Assembly: GCF_014203605.1 (NCBI RefSeq)
Contig: NZ_JACHJJ010000008.1
Location: forward strand, 62,001 to 126,000
Source of the DNA: Thiemannella venezuelensis
GTDB lineage: Bacteria; Actinomycetota; Actinomycetes; Streptosporangiales; Streptosporangiaceae
DNA length: 64,000 nucleotides
Reading direction: 5' to 3'
This document shows positions 9,359 to 17,138 of the stretch, piece after piece. The notes below the pieces were generated by a model, which ran no database searches, was not told the DNA's origin, and saw only the letters and a list, made by a program, of their open reading frames with translations. Position 1 is the stretch's first letter, and every line of letters begins with the position of its first letter. Made by a program: the position numbers and the translations under genes.

Positions 9359-10261
9359 GTGAAGAGATCACTCGTCCTGGCCGGAGGCGGAGCGAAGATC
9401 GGCTGGGCCTCCGGCGCCCTGCAGGTGCTGCTGGAGGAGTCGGACCTGAGGTTCGACCACATCGACGCGACCAGCGGGTCGGTCTTCAACCTCGGCATGC
9501 TGCTGTCCGGCCGCTCCGGCGGGCAGGTCGCCGCGGCCTGGGGGGACCTCTCCCCCTGGGAGTTCGTCTCCTTCCACCCGTGGTGGCGCTACCTGACGTT
9601 CTGGAAGCTGCCGTCGCTGCTCACGCAGGAGGCCGCGGTGCGCAGGATCCTCCCCAAGTGGGGTATCGACCTGGCGAGGATCAGATCCTGCCGCGAGGTC
9701 GCCGGCCACCCGGTCACGGCCACGTTCAACGTGGTGAACTTCACCACGAAGCGGGTCGAGACCATCCCGCACACGCAGATGGACCTCGACTCCTTCCTGG
9801 CGATCGACGCGGTCCCCGGCGTCGTCCCGCCGGTGGCCAGGGGCGGCACGCTCTACCTCGACGCCATGCTCCTCAAGGACGCCAACCTCACCGAGGCCGT
9901 ACGGCAGGGCGCCGACGAGATCTGGCTCATCTGGACCATCGAGGACCTGCCGACGTGGCGCGGCGGGTTCTGGAACCACTTCGGCCACATCTTCGAGATC
10001 TGCGCCACGGGCAACCTCAAACGAGAGCTCGACCGGATCGAGGAGGTCAACGCGCGGGTGGCGGCCGGGACCGCCGAGCCGGGGCAGCGCCACGTCACCG
10101 TGCACATCGTGCGGCCGTCCGCGCCGGTCCCGGTCGGCTACCTCTTCTTCCGCAACCGGCGGCAGATGCGGCCCACCATCGAGGCCGGCCGGACCGCCGC
10201 CCGGGAGCACCTCGTCAGGACGGGGCACCTGCGCAAGGCCGCCGCCCTGCACCTGGTGTGA
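9359..10261 (+). CDS. Patatin-like phospholipase with variant active site
   Basis: A 300-residue patatin-fold protein. The N-terminus KRSLVLAGGGAKIGWASGALQVL carries the glycine-rich oxyanion loop. The Ser elbow reads A-T-S-G-S instead of G-x-S-x-G, and the Asp of the dyad is in YLDAML (D-A rather than the usual D-G). Ser and Asp are therefore present in altered surroundings; acyl-hydrolase activity is plausible but unproven. GTG 9359 is chosen because AGGTGA lies five bases upstream. GTG 9350, overlapping the previous stop, is the alternative. Confidence 0.8.
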   Translation: MKRSLVLAGGGAKIGWASGALQVLLEESDLRFDHIDATSGSVFNLGMLLSGRSGGQVAAAWGDLSPWEFVSFHPWWRYLTFWKLPSLLTQEAAVRRILPKWGIDLARIRSCREVAGHPVTATFNVVNFTTKRVETIPHTQMDLDSFLAIDAVPGVVPPVARGGTLYLDAMLLKDANLTEAVRQGADEIWLIWTIEDLPTWRGGFWNHFGHIFEICATGNLKRELDRIEEVNARVAAGTAEPGQRHVTVHIVRPSAPVPVGYLFFRNRRQMRPTIEAGRTAAREHLVRTGHLRKAAALHLV

Positions 10262-10373
10262 ACGACCCGCGGTGTGAACGGCACACGGGGGAACGACCCG
10301 CGTGTGAACGGCATGCGGGGTGAACGGCACCTCTCCCGGACGACCCTTCCCAGACGACCCTTCAGGAGAAGCG
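10262..10373. repeat. Short direct repeats between patatin and membrane-protein genes
   Basis: A 112-bp spacer containing diverged copies of a ~30-bp unit built from TGTGAACGGCA and GAACGACCCGCG, beginning at the patatin stop codon and repeated to about 10330. No hairpin or known site is obvious. The spacer ends with AGGAG at 10364-10368 serving the next gene. Confidence 0.5.
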
Positions 10374-10859
10374 ATGGACCACCAGACCACCGCGGACGGC
10401 GCGCGCCGCGCGCTCGCGCTCGTCCGCATCGTGATGGGCACGACGGCCCTCCTCGCGCCCGGCCTGATCGCGGGCCGGCTGCAGGACGCCCCCGGACGCA
10501 ACCCGGCCGCCCCGTACGTCCTGCGGCTCTTCGGCGTCCGCACCGTGGTGATGGGCCTCGACCTCCTGGCGGGGGACGCCCGGGCGCTGCGCTCCGCCCC
10601 GCTGGTCCACGCGAGCGACGCGCTCGCCGCGCTCGCCGCGGGCCGGGCCGGGCAGGTGCCGTGGCGCGGAGCGGCCGCGGCCGCCGGGCTCTCGGCGGTC
10701 AACACCGCGCTCGCGCTGGCCGCGCTCGCGGCGGCCGGCGGCTCCCCGCCGCCCGCCGCCGCGCCGGACGCGGTGCCGGACGGTGGGCGGCGGACGGCCC
10801 GGGAGGCCCGGGAGGCCGTGCCGTACCGGCCGGACCGGCGGCCGGCGGGGAGCCGGTGA
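10374..10859 (+). CDS. Small integral membrane protein (DUF4267-like)
   Basis: A 161-residue protein with three to four hydrophobic helices: ALALVRIVMGTTALLAPGLI, a segment around LFGVRTVVMGLDLLAG, and AAAAAGLSAVNTALALAALA. The last ~35 residues are Pro/Arg-rich. The RVVMG/LFGxR pattern resembles small DUF4267-type membrane proteins; its function is unknown. AGGAG sits six bases upstream of ATG 10374. Its TGA shares one base with the start of the dioxygenase gene, so it probably helps place or regulate the lipid-oxidising enzyme (inference). Confidence 0.7.
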   Translation: MDHQTTADGARRALALVRIVMGTTALLAPGLIAGRLQDAPGRNPAAPYVLRLFGVRTVVMGLDLLAGDARALRSAPLVHASDALAALAAGRAGQVPWRGAAAAAGLSAVNTALALAALAAAGGSPPPAAAPDAVPDGGRRTAREAREAVPYRPDRRPAGSR

Positions 10860-12820
10860 TGGGGCCGCGCGAGGCGGCCGGGGCCGGCACCGCCCCGGCG
10901 CGCCCGGACTCCGCGGAACGGCAGGCCGCCGACCGGACGCCGACCGGCCACGCGCCCCCCGCCGCCCGGAGCGGCCCGCAGCGGGGCGGCGGACCCGCCG
11001 CGAAGCCCGTCACCGGGGCCGGCTACCGCCGCTCGCGGTTCTGGGCCCTCTACGACGCGCTGGCCGGGCTGCTCGACCGCCGGTTCGGCTGGGACCGGCT
11101 GCCCACCCCGCTCGGCCTGGCGGTCCTGGTCGGGATCCGCAACCGGCTCCGCAAGCGGAACCTGCACGACCCCGGCCGGCTGCCCTCCGTCGGCCCGCCG
11201 CGGCCCGCACCCGGCCCCGGCGACCCCCGCGTGCGGAGGACCGCCGACGGCTCCTGCAACGACCTCGACCATCCCTCGATGGGCATGGCCGGGACCCGGT
11301 TCGGCAGGAACGTCCCGCTGGACAGCGCGTACGCCGAACCACCGGGGCGGATCATGACGCCGAACCCGCGCCTGGTCAGCCGCCGCCTCATGACGCGCAC
11401 CCGGTTCCAGCCCGCCGGGAGCCTCAACGTCCTGGCCGCGGCGTGGCTCCAGTTCATGATCAGGGACTGGTTCAGCCACGGGCGCAGCCCGTCCGAGGAC
11501 CCCTGGACCATCCCGCTGGAACCGGACGACGACTGGCCGGCGCCGCCGATGACGATCCCGCGGATCCCCGCCGACACCACCCGCCCGCCCGGCTACGACG
11601 GGCCCGTGACGTCGCTCAACACCGTCTCGCACTGGTGGGACCTGTCACTGGTCTACGGCAGCTCCGCCGAGGAGCAGCGTGCGGCCCGCACGGGCGCCGA
11701 CGGCAAGCTGCGCCTGCGCTCCCGCGGCACCCGGCCGATGGCGGGCGGTGAGGCGGACCCGGCCATGGAACCGGGGTTCTGGCTCGGCCTGGTGATGCTG
11801 CACACGCTCTTCACCCGCGAGCACAACGCCATCTGCGACCGGCTCCGGGCCGAGTACCCGGGCTGGGGCGACGACGAGCTGTTCGAGCGCGCCAGGCTGG
11901 TCAACGCCGCGCTCGTCGCCAAGATCCACACCGTGGAGTGGACGCCCGCGGTCATCAGCCACCCCACCGCGGTGATCGGGCTGCGGGCCAACTGGTGGGG
12001 GCTGGCCTCCGAGCGGATCAGCAGGGCGCTGGGGAGGCTCGGCGGCGGCGAGGTGGTCAGCGGCATCCCGGGCTCGCCCACCGACCACTTCGGGGTCCCC
12101 TACAGCCTCACCGAGGAGTTCGTCGCGGTCTACCGGATGCATCCGCTGATACCCGACGAGTACGGCCTGCGCTCGCTGGGGGACGACTCCCCCATCCGCC
12201 GGTACACGCTGCGCGAGCTGTCCGGCCCGGCGGCCCTGGAGGTCGCCTCGGCCGTCTCCGCCGCCGACCTGCTGTACTCCTTCGGGACGGAGCACCCGGG
12301 GGCGATCGTCCTGAACAACTTCCCGCGCCTGCTGCAGGAGTTCGAACGGCCGGACGGCAGGCTGATGGACCTGGCGGCGACCGACATCCTGCGCTGCCGG
12401 GAGCTCGGCGTGCCGCGCTACAACGAGTTCCGCCGGCTGCTCCACCTGCCGCCCGCGCGCAGCTTCGAGGCGCTCGCCGGCGACCCGGGGCTCGCGGCGG
12501 CGCTGCGCGAGGTGTACCGGGACCGGCTGGAGGACGTCGACCTGACGGTGGGGATGTTCGCCGAGCGGCGGCCGGAGGGGTTCGCCTTCAGTGACACGGC
12601 CTTCCGCGTCTTCATCCTGATGGCCTCCAGGAGGCTCAACAGCGACCGGTTCTTCACCGCGGACTACGCCGAGCGGATCTACACGCGGGCCGGGCTGGAC
12701 TGGATCGCGGACAACACGATGGCCTCGGTGCTCCTGCGCCACCATCCCGAGCTCCGCCCGGCCCTGCGCGGCGTCGGCAACGGCTTCGCCCCGTGGCACC
12801 GCGCGGGCGGTGCCGGCTGA
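10859..12820 (+). CDS. Alpha-dioxygenase-like haem peroxidase
   Basis: A 653-residue member of the peroxidase-cyclooxygenase superfamily, closest by motif to plant fatty-acid alpha-dioxygenase. Landmarks: DGSCNDL...MGMAGTRFGRN (130-151), SHWWDLSLVYG (257-267), FTREHNAICD (318-327), KIHTVEW (355-361), the radical Tyr and proximal haem His in Y425-R-M-H428, and VPRYNEFRR. Alpha-dioxygenases add O2 at the alpha carbon of fatty acids. At the distal-His position (Q-x-x-x-H in the superfamily) this protein reads Q198-FMI-R202. The first ~55 residues are low-complexity. The start ATG overlaps the previous TGA by one base; GTG 10856 is an alternative. The stop lies inside the first unit of the hairpin repeat. 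Confidence 0.85.
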   Translation: MGPREAAGAGTAPARPDSAERQAADRTPTGHAPPAARSGPQRGGGPAAKPVTGAGYRRSRFWALYDALAGLLDRRFGWDRLPTPLGLAVLVGIRNRLRKRNLHDPGRLPSVGPPRPAPGPGDPRVRRTADGSCNDLDHPSMGMAGTRFGRNVPLDSAYAEPPGRIMTPNPRLVSRRLMTRTRFQPAGSLNVLAAAWLQFMIRDWFSHGRSPSEDPWTIPLEPDDDWPAPPMTIPRIPADTTRPPGYDGPVTSLNTVSHWWDLSLVYGSSAEEQRAARTGADGKLRLRSRGTRPMAGGEADPAMEPGFWLGLVMLHTLFTREHNAICDRLRAEYPGWGDDELFERARLVNAALVAKIHTVEWTPAVISHPTAVIGLRANWWGLASERISRALGRLGGGEVVSGIPGSPTDHFGVPYSLTEEFVAVYRMHPLIPDEYGLRSLGDDSPIRRYTLRELSGPAALEVASAVSAADLLYSFGTEHPGAIVLNNFPRLLQEFERPDGRLMDLAATDILRCRELGVPRYNEFRRLLHLPPARSFEALAGDPGLAAALREVYRDRLEDVDLTVGMFAERRPEGFAFSDTAFRVFILMASRRLNSDRFFTADYAERIYTRAGLDWIADNTMASVLLRHHPELRPALRGVGNGFAPWHRAGGAG

Positions 12821-12914
12821 CAGCACCGCGCGGGCGGTGCCGGCTGACAGCACCGCGCGGGCGGTGCCGGCTGACAGCACCGCGCGGGCGGTGCTGACAG
12901 CACCGCGCGGGCGG
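12796..12914. repeat. Tandem array of identical hairpins between convergent genes
   Basis: Four copies of the perfect hairpin GCACCGCGCGGGCGGTGC (7-bp stem, GCGG loop) at 12796-12813, 12823-12840, 12850-12867 and 12877-12894, plus a fifth copy missing its right end at 12900-12914. The period is 27, 27, 27 then 23 bp. The linker is CGGCTGACA. The dioxygenase stop codon is in the first linker, and the TetR stop codon adjoins the last copy. The location suggests a bidirectional terminator or mRNA-protecting structure that expanded by slippage. Confidence 0.85.
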
Positions 12915-13439
12915 CTAGGCGGCGAGGGCGGCCAGCGCGGCTCCCACGGCGACGCTCTTGACCTCCTCGAACGGGAGGGCCCGGTGCTCCACCACGCAGT
13001 CCGACATGCCGCCGAACGCCACGGTCGCGCGGATCCGCGCGGCGGCGGAGGGGTCCGGGCCGAGCAGGAGCGCGGCCAGCCGCCTGCGCCATTCCCAGAT
13101 CCGGTCCACCAGGTCGAGCGCGGCCAGCGTGGCGGGATCGTTCAGGATGATCATGAAGACCTCGCGGTGCCGCCAGACGAGGTCGAAGTAGTCGTCGAGC
13201 AGCCGCCGCGCATCGGTGGGTTCGCGCCCGGCCACGAACGCCTCCAGCTCGTCCATGAACGGCTGGAGGATGCTCCTGACCAGGTCGTCCCGTGACGCGA
13301 AGTGGTAGTAGAGGGCCGGTTTGGTGATGCCGAGCCGGTCGGAGATCTGCTTCAGGCTGGTGTTCCGCACGCCCTGCGCGAGGAAGAGCTCGCGGGCCGC
13401 CGCCTGGATGCGCGTCTTGGTGTCCGAAGGCCTCGCCAT
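12915..13439 (-). CDS. TetR-family transcriptional regulator
   Basis: A 174-residue repressor. The N-terminal helix-turn-helix is clear (ARELFLAQGVRNTSLKQISDRLGITKPALYYHFASRDDLVRSIL, residues ~14-56), followed by an all-helical ligand domain. It ends against the hairpin array and faces the dioxygenase operon tail-to-tail. Its start is 113 bp from the FAD monooxygenase start, with three near-identical palindromes in between. It therefore most likely represses itself and the monooxygenase, with a hydrophobic or aromatic ligand (inference). Confidence 0.93.
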   Translation of the reverse strand: MARPSDTKTRIQAAARELFLAQGVRNTSLKQISDRLGITKPALYYHFASRDDLVRSILQPFMDELEAFVAGREPTDARRLLDDYFDLVWRHREVFMIILNDPATLAALDLVDRIWEWRRRLAALLLGPDPSAAARIRATVAFGGMSDCVVEHRALPFEEVKSVAVGAALAALAA

Positions 13440-13454
13440 GGAGCCAAGGGTAAC

Positions 13455-13476
13455 GCTTACCTATCGTTAAGTAAGC
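13455..13476. promoter_or_regulatory. TetR operator, site 1
   Basis: A 22-bp interrupted palindrome with arms GCTTAC and GTAAGC around CTATCGTTAA, 15 bp from the TetR start codon. It is identical in every base to site 2. Confidence 0.75.
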
Positions 13477-13499
13477 CCTTGCCGCCCGGCGCTCCCTGT

Positions 13500-13521
13500 G
13501 CTTACCTATCGTTAAGTAAGC
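13500..13521. promoter_or_regulatory. TetR operator, site 2
   Basis: An exact second copy of the 22-bp palindrome, 45 bp (about four helical turns) from site 1. It is expected to cover the promoter of the monooxygenase gene. Confidence 0.75.
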
Positions 13522-13522
13522 G

Positions 13523-13544
13523 ACTTACCTTCCGTTAAGTAAGG
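13523..13544. promoter_or_regulatory. TetR operator, site 3, overlapping the ribosome site
   Basis: A diverged copy (ACTTAC...GTAAGG, centre CTTCCGTTAA) starting 23 bp after site 2. Its right arm runs into AAGGAG (13541-13546), the ribosome-binding site of the monooxygenase. Confidence 0.65.
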
Positions 13545-13552
13545 AGACGCTC

Positions 13553-14794
13553 ATGCGGGTCCTCATCTCCGGAGCCAGCGTCGCCGGGCCGGTGCTGGCC
13601 TACTGGCTCACCCGGTACGGTTTCGCCGTCACCGTGGTCGAGCGGGCCCCGGCGCTGCGCAAGGCGGGCGGGCACGCGGTCGACCTGTTCCGCCCGGCCA
13701 TGGACATCGTCGACAGGATGGGCCTGATCGAGCCGGTCCAGGCGTGCGGGACCGGCACCGAGCGGCTCACGCTCCGCCCCGAGAACAGCGACCGCCTGCA
13801 CGAACTGGAGGTCGGCAGGCTGATGCGCGTCGTGTCCGACCGGCACGTCGAGATCATGCGGGACGACCTGGGCGAGATCTTCTACGAGGCCACCCGGCAC
13901 GACGCGGAGTACGTCTTCGGAGACTCCATCTCCGCCGTCGCCGAGGACCCCGGCGGCGTCGACGTCGCCTTCGAACGGGGAGCGCCACGCAGGTTCGACC
14001 TGGTGATCGGGGCCGACGGGCTGCACTCCAACGTCCGCCGCCTGGTCTTCGGCCCGGAGTCGCGCTTCTCCACCTGGATCGGCGCCTACCTGGCGGTCAT
14101 GTCGATCCCCAACTACCTGGGGCTGCGCGACCGCATGGACGGGGTGACGGGCGTGAACAGGATGGCGGCCGTGTACGGCGGCGCGCGCATGGACGACGCC
14201 CGCGCGATCTTCCTGTTCCGTCCCGCCGCCGAGCTCGACTACCACCACCGGGACGTCGACCGGCAGAAGGAACTGCTGCGCCGGGAGTTCGCCGGGCTGG
14301 GCTGGGAGGTGCCCCGCCTCCTGGGTGAGGAGCTCGACCGCGCGTCGGCGTTCTACTTCGACTCGATCACCCAGCTGCGCATGGACACCTGGTCCCGGGG
14401 GCGGGTGAGCCTGGTCGGCGACGCGGGCTACTGCCCGGGCCCCGCGGTCGGCGGCAGCACCAGCCTCGCCGTCGTGGGCGCCTACGTCCTGGCCGGTGAG
14501 CTGGCCGAGGCCCGCGGCGACCACACCCGGGCGTTCCCGGCCTACGAGCGGGAGATCGGCGACTACGTGCGGCGCAGCCGCGCCTTCGCCGTCGGGGCCG
14601 CCAAGCGGCTCATCCCCGCCACCCGCCTGGGGCTGTGGAGCCTCGTCCAGGGGGTCCGGCTGGTCAACCACGTCCCCACGCCGGTCGCCCGCGCGCTGGC
14701 CGGCCTCGGCGGCGGGGGGATGCGGCTGCACGACGAGGTCGCGCTGAAGGACTACCCGCGGGGACCCGTCATGGAGACGGGCGCCGCCAGGTGA
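13553..14794 (+). CDS. FAD-dependent aromatic monooxygenase
   Basis: A 413-residue class A flavoprotein hydroxylase. Motifs in order: FAD-binding GASVAG (residues 7-12) with VVERAP, the DG motif DLVIGADGLHSNVR and the second FAD motif GRVSLVGDAGYCPGPAVGGSTSLA. It resembles PHBH/TetX-type enzymes that hydroxylate aromatic compounds or inactivate antibiotics; the substrate is unknown. AAGGAG lies six bases before the ATG. It is divergent from the TetR gene with three shared operators, the classic layout for substrate-induced degradation or resistance. Confidence 0.9.
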   Translation: MRVLISGASVAGPVLAYWLTRYGFAVTVVERAPALRKAGGHAVDLFRPAMDIVDRMGLIEPVQACGTGTERLTLRPENSDRLHELEVGRLMRVVSDRHVEIMRDDLGEIFYEATRHDAEYVFGDSISAVAEDPGGVDVAFERGAPRRFDLVIGADGLHSNVRRLVFGPESRFSTWIGAYLAVMSIPNYLGLRDRMDGVTGVNRMAAVYGGARMDDARAIFLFRPAAELDYHHRDVDRQKELLRREFAGLGWEVPRLLGEELDRASAFYFDSITQLRMDTWSRGRVSLVGDAGYCPGPAVGGSTSLAVVGAYVLAGELAEARGDHTRAFPAYEREIGDYVRRSRAFAVGAAKRLIPATRLGLWSLVQGVRLVNHVPTPVARALAGLGGGGMRLHDEVALKDYPRGPVMETGAAR

Positions 14795-14809
14795 CGCCGG
14801 CCGGCGCGG

Positions 14810-16768
14810 TCAGAGCAGCAGGTCCTCGGGGCGGATGATCTCGCGGGGCAGCGGTGCCCGCTCCATCCGCTCCAGGGGGTCGGCGGCGGCGTGCGGGTCG
14901 AGGCCCAGGCCGGTGAGGGCGGCAATGCTGCGCACGGGGACCTGGAACGTCCGGTAGGCGCCGTAGGAGAACGCCTCCTCGGTGGGCAGTTCGTCGATCA
15001 GGGCGGCCTGGCTGAGGAGGTAGCCGGTCACGGAGAGGGCGCCGGACTCCTTGACCATCGCGACGATCTTCCAGAACTGGCGGGGCAGCAGGACCCCGCG
15101 GTAGGCGTCGTCGTCCTCGGCCAGGACCGGGCCGGTGAACACGCTGACGGCCAGGTCGTGGGTGTCGGCGTTGTTCAGGACGTAGTCCTCCAGGCCGAGC
15201 CAGAGGGTCTGGCCCGCGTTGAAGGCGTGGTGCTGCGGGGTGGAGTTGGTGAAGTGGAAGGTGTCGTCGTTGGCGGCCCTGGCCTGCACGTCGCTGGTGC
15301 CCCACGCGGGGTCGAGGCGGCGTACCAGGTGCCCGCGGTCCAGGTCGTTGTCGCGGTAGACGGCCTCGCCGGTCTGCTCCCCGACCGGCAGCCGGGGGTC
15401 GAAGATCCAGCGGTCGCTCTCCCGCCGCGGCCGCCGGGCGAGCTTCCCGTCGATGTTGCAGGCGGTGAACAGCGCGAGCCGCCGCCGCCGGTGCATGACG
15501 ATGCTGAAGTGGTGGTAGCGCAGTTCGGTGGAGGCGACCGCGGCCAGCTCCGGGGAGGGCACGGGCAGCGGCAGCGGGTGGGCCAGGAACCCGGGGTCGT
15601 AGCCGCCGCGGCCGGCGTAGTCGGAGTCGATCGCGCCCTCTCCGTCCGTCGCCGGGGCCGTACCGTCGAGCCGGACCGTGACCTCCAGCGGGACCGAGAT
15701 CGTGATCTCGCCGTCCCGGGCGGGCGGTGAGCCCGCCGCGGTGAAGGACACCGGCGCCGGGACCGCGGAGGAGGCCGCGCCGTCCGCCGGCGGGAAGGAG
15801 GCGGGCGCCGCCTGCCCGGTCCGGCCGGGGACGAAGAGCTGGTCGGCGAGCGCGCGCTGCGCGGGCGGCAGCGGCGCCTCGCGCACGAACCGGCAGATCC
15901 GGCTGATCCGGATCCCCTCGTTGACGAACATGCCGAACCCCCTGTCGCCGGCCACCGGCACGCTCGCGTGGTGGAGCGCGACGACCTCCCACTGGTCGTT
16001 GAACACCGGCGAACCGGACGAGCCCGGTTCGGTGTCGGCCATGTAGTGCAGGAACTGGTCGAGGACGTCGACGATCCGGTTCTCGCGGAGCGCCACCTGC
16101 TTCTTCTCGCCGCGCGGGTGCTGCACGATCGTGACGAACTCCCCGATGATCGCCTTGCCCTCGTCCTCGATCATCCGGTTGAACCCGAGCGCCGCCAGGT
16201 CGGCGGCGGGCGCGCGGACCGCGACCAGTGCGAAGTCGCGCTCGGCGTCGGCGAGGAAGAACCGGTCCGGGTCGAGCGGGTGGGCCACGGCGTGCAGCGG
16301 CCTGCCGTCGATCCCGTCCTGGTAGTTGAACTCGATCACGCTGCTGCGGGCCGTACCGGCGTCGGGCAGCACGTGGTGGTTGGTCAGCAGCAGCACCGGG
16401 GACACCATGGACCCGGTGCCGTAGCCGGTCAGCCGGCCGTGCCCGTCGCGGACGTTCACCCGTCCCACCCCGCGGGCCGCGGCCACCCCGGCGTCGAGAT
16501 AGCGCACGCCCACGAAGTCCGCGGTATTGATGATCTTTTCGAGCTGCGCGGCCGCCCCGGGCACGTCGCCCCCGATCAGGTCGCCGTCCCCGTAGAACCG
16601 GCTGAGCCGCTCGATGCGCTTGCCGATCCGCTCGCGGGTGTCGGCGGCGGCCAGCCCGCCCGGAGACGCGAGTGCCGACTCGTGCTCGTGCCGTCTCGCG
16701 GCCCGCTCCGCCACCCGGCGCGCGGCGGCCTCGGCCTGTCGCTCAACCAGCAGTTCGATGGACGTCAT
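14810..16768 (-). CDS. Trypsin-like serine protease fused to DNA/RNA non-specific endonuclease
   Basis: A 652-residue two-enzyme protein. Residues ~80-300 form a trypsin/V8-type protease with the complete triad: His132 in LLLTNHHV, Asp178 in ERDFALV and Ser251 in GSSGSP. Residues ~310-400 are a Pro/Ala-rich linker. Residues ~410-640 are a Serratia-nuclease-type domain with the DRGH motif (catalytic His480) and the FTNSTPQHHAFN segment, whose last Asn (517) matches the metal ligand. No signal peptide is seen: the N-terminus is a charged helix (EAAARRVAERAARR), so an intracellular role is more likely than secretion. It is transcribed alone. Confidence 0.9.
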   Translation of the reverse strand: MTSIELLVERQAEAAARRVAERAARRHEHESALASPGGLAAADTRERIGKRIERLSRFYGDGDLIGGDVPGAAAQLEKIINTADFVGVRYLDAGVAAARGVGRVNVRDGHGRLTGYGTGSMVSPVLLLTNHHVLPDAGTARSSVIEFNYQDGIDGRPLHAVAHPLDPDRFFLADAERDFALVAVRAPAADLAALGFNRMIEDEGKAIIGEFVTIVQHPRGEKKQVALRENRIVDVLDQFLHYMADTEPGSSGSPVFNDQWEVVALHHASVPVAGDRGFGMFVNEGIRISRICRFVREAPLPPAQRALADQLFVPGRTGQAAPASFPPADGAASSAVPAPVSFTAAGSPPARDGEITISVPLEVTVRLDGTAPATDGEGAIDSDYAGRGGYDPGFLAHPLPLPVPSPELAAVASTELRYHHFSIVMHRRRRLALFTACNIDGKLARRPRRESDRWIFDPRLPVGEQTGEAVYRDNDLDRGHLVRRLDPAWGTSDVQARAANDDTFHFTNSTPQHHAFNAGQTLWLGLEDYVLNNADTHDLAVSVFTGPVLAEDDDAYRGVLLPRQFWKIVAMVKESGALSVTGYLLSQAALIDELPTEEAFSYGAYRTFQVPVRSIAALTGLGLDPHAAADPLERMERAPLPREIIRPEDLLL

Positions 16769-17138
16769 TCACCGCTCATACCAGCGGCGCATTCACCGAA
16801 ATCCCCCGATCAGGCAATAACTTGCCTAATTGCCTAAAGGCAGCTTTCTGGGTGAGTCGGGCGCCGTTTCGACGTCCGCCGGGGGACGGCGTGTCGTGCC
16901 CGGACGGGCGGCGAGGTCTCCGGTGCCGATCCATCCCGGCCGATCGGCCGTCCACCGGAGACCTCGCTGGTCGCAGATTGCTTACACGCGCACGAGCCTC
17001 ACAGCGCCCGGGACGCGGCGGCGCCGGTGCGGCCGTCCGAAGCGCGAGCCGCGGTCGCGCCGACGGGCGGCCCCACGCAGTTCCGCCCCCCGCTCCCGCT
17101 CCGGACGACCGGGCCGGGCGGGGAGATGCTCGGCCCGG
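16769..17138. other. Gene-free interval with terminator-like inverted repeat
   Basis: 370 bp with no credible gene. It contains AT-richer sequence near 16790-16850 (CCTAATTGCCTAAAGGCAG), probably the promoter area of the protease-nuclease gene, and the inverted repeat listed separately. The remainder, 16990-17138, is GC-rich with no recognised feature. Confidence 0.6.
16911..16967. terminator. 15-bp perfect inverted repeat, probable terminator
   Basis: The arms GCGAGGTCTCCGGTG (16911-16925) and CACCGGAGACCTCGC (16953-16967) pair perfectly around a 27-base loop that itself contains CGGCCGATCGGCCG. It lies downstream of the small secreted-protein gene (minus strand). There is no T-run, as is common for actinobacterial terminators. 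Confidence 0.5.

Noticed and set aside
10274-10858. N-terminal extension of the dioxygenase by 195 codons
   Set aside because: It overlaps the membrane-protein gene in another frame; ATG 10859 with stop-start overlap is the economical start.
12796-12914. Tandem repeat considered as a CRISPR array
   Set aside because: Period of 27 bp with constant linkers, no variable spacers and no cas genes.
12821-13092. Minus-strand frame translating the hairpin array as a repetitive peptide (AGTARAV units)
   Set aside because: It runs antiparallel through the terminator-like array and the end of the TetR gene in a different frame; no start signal.
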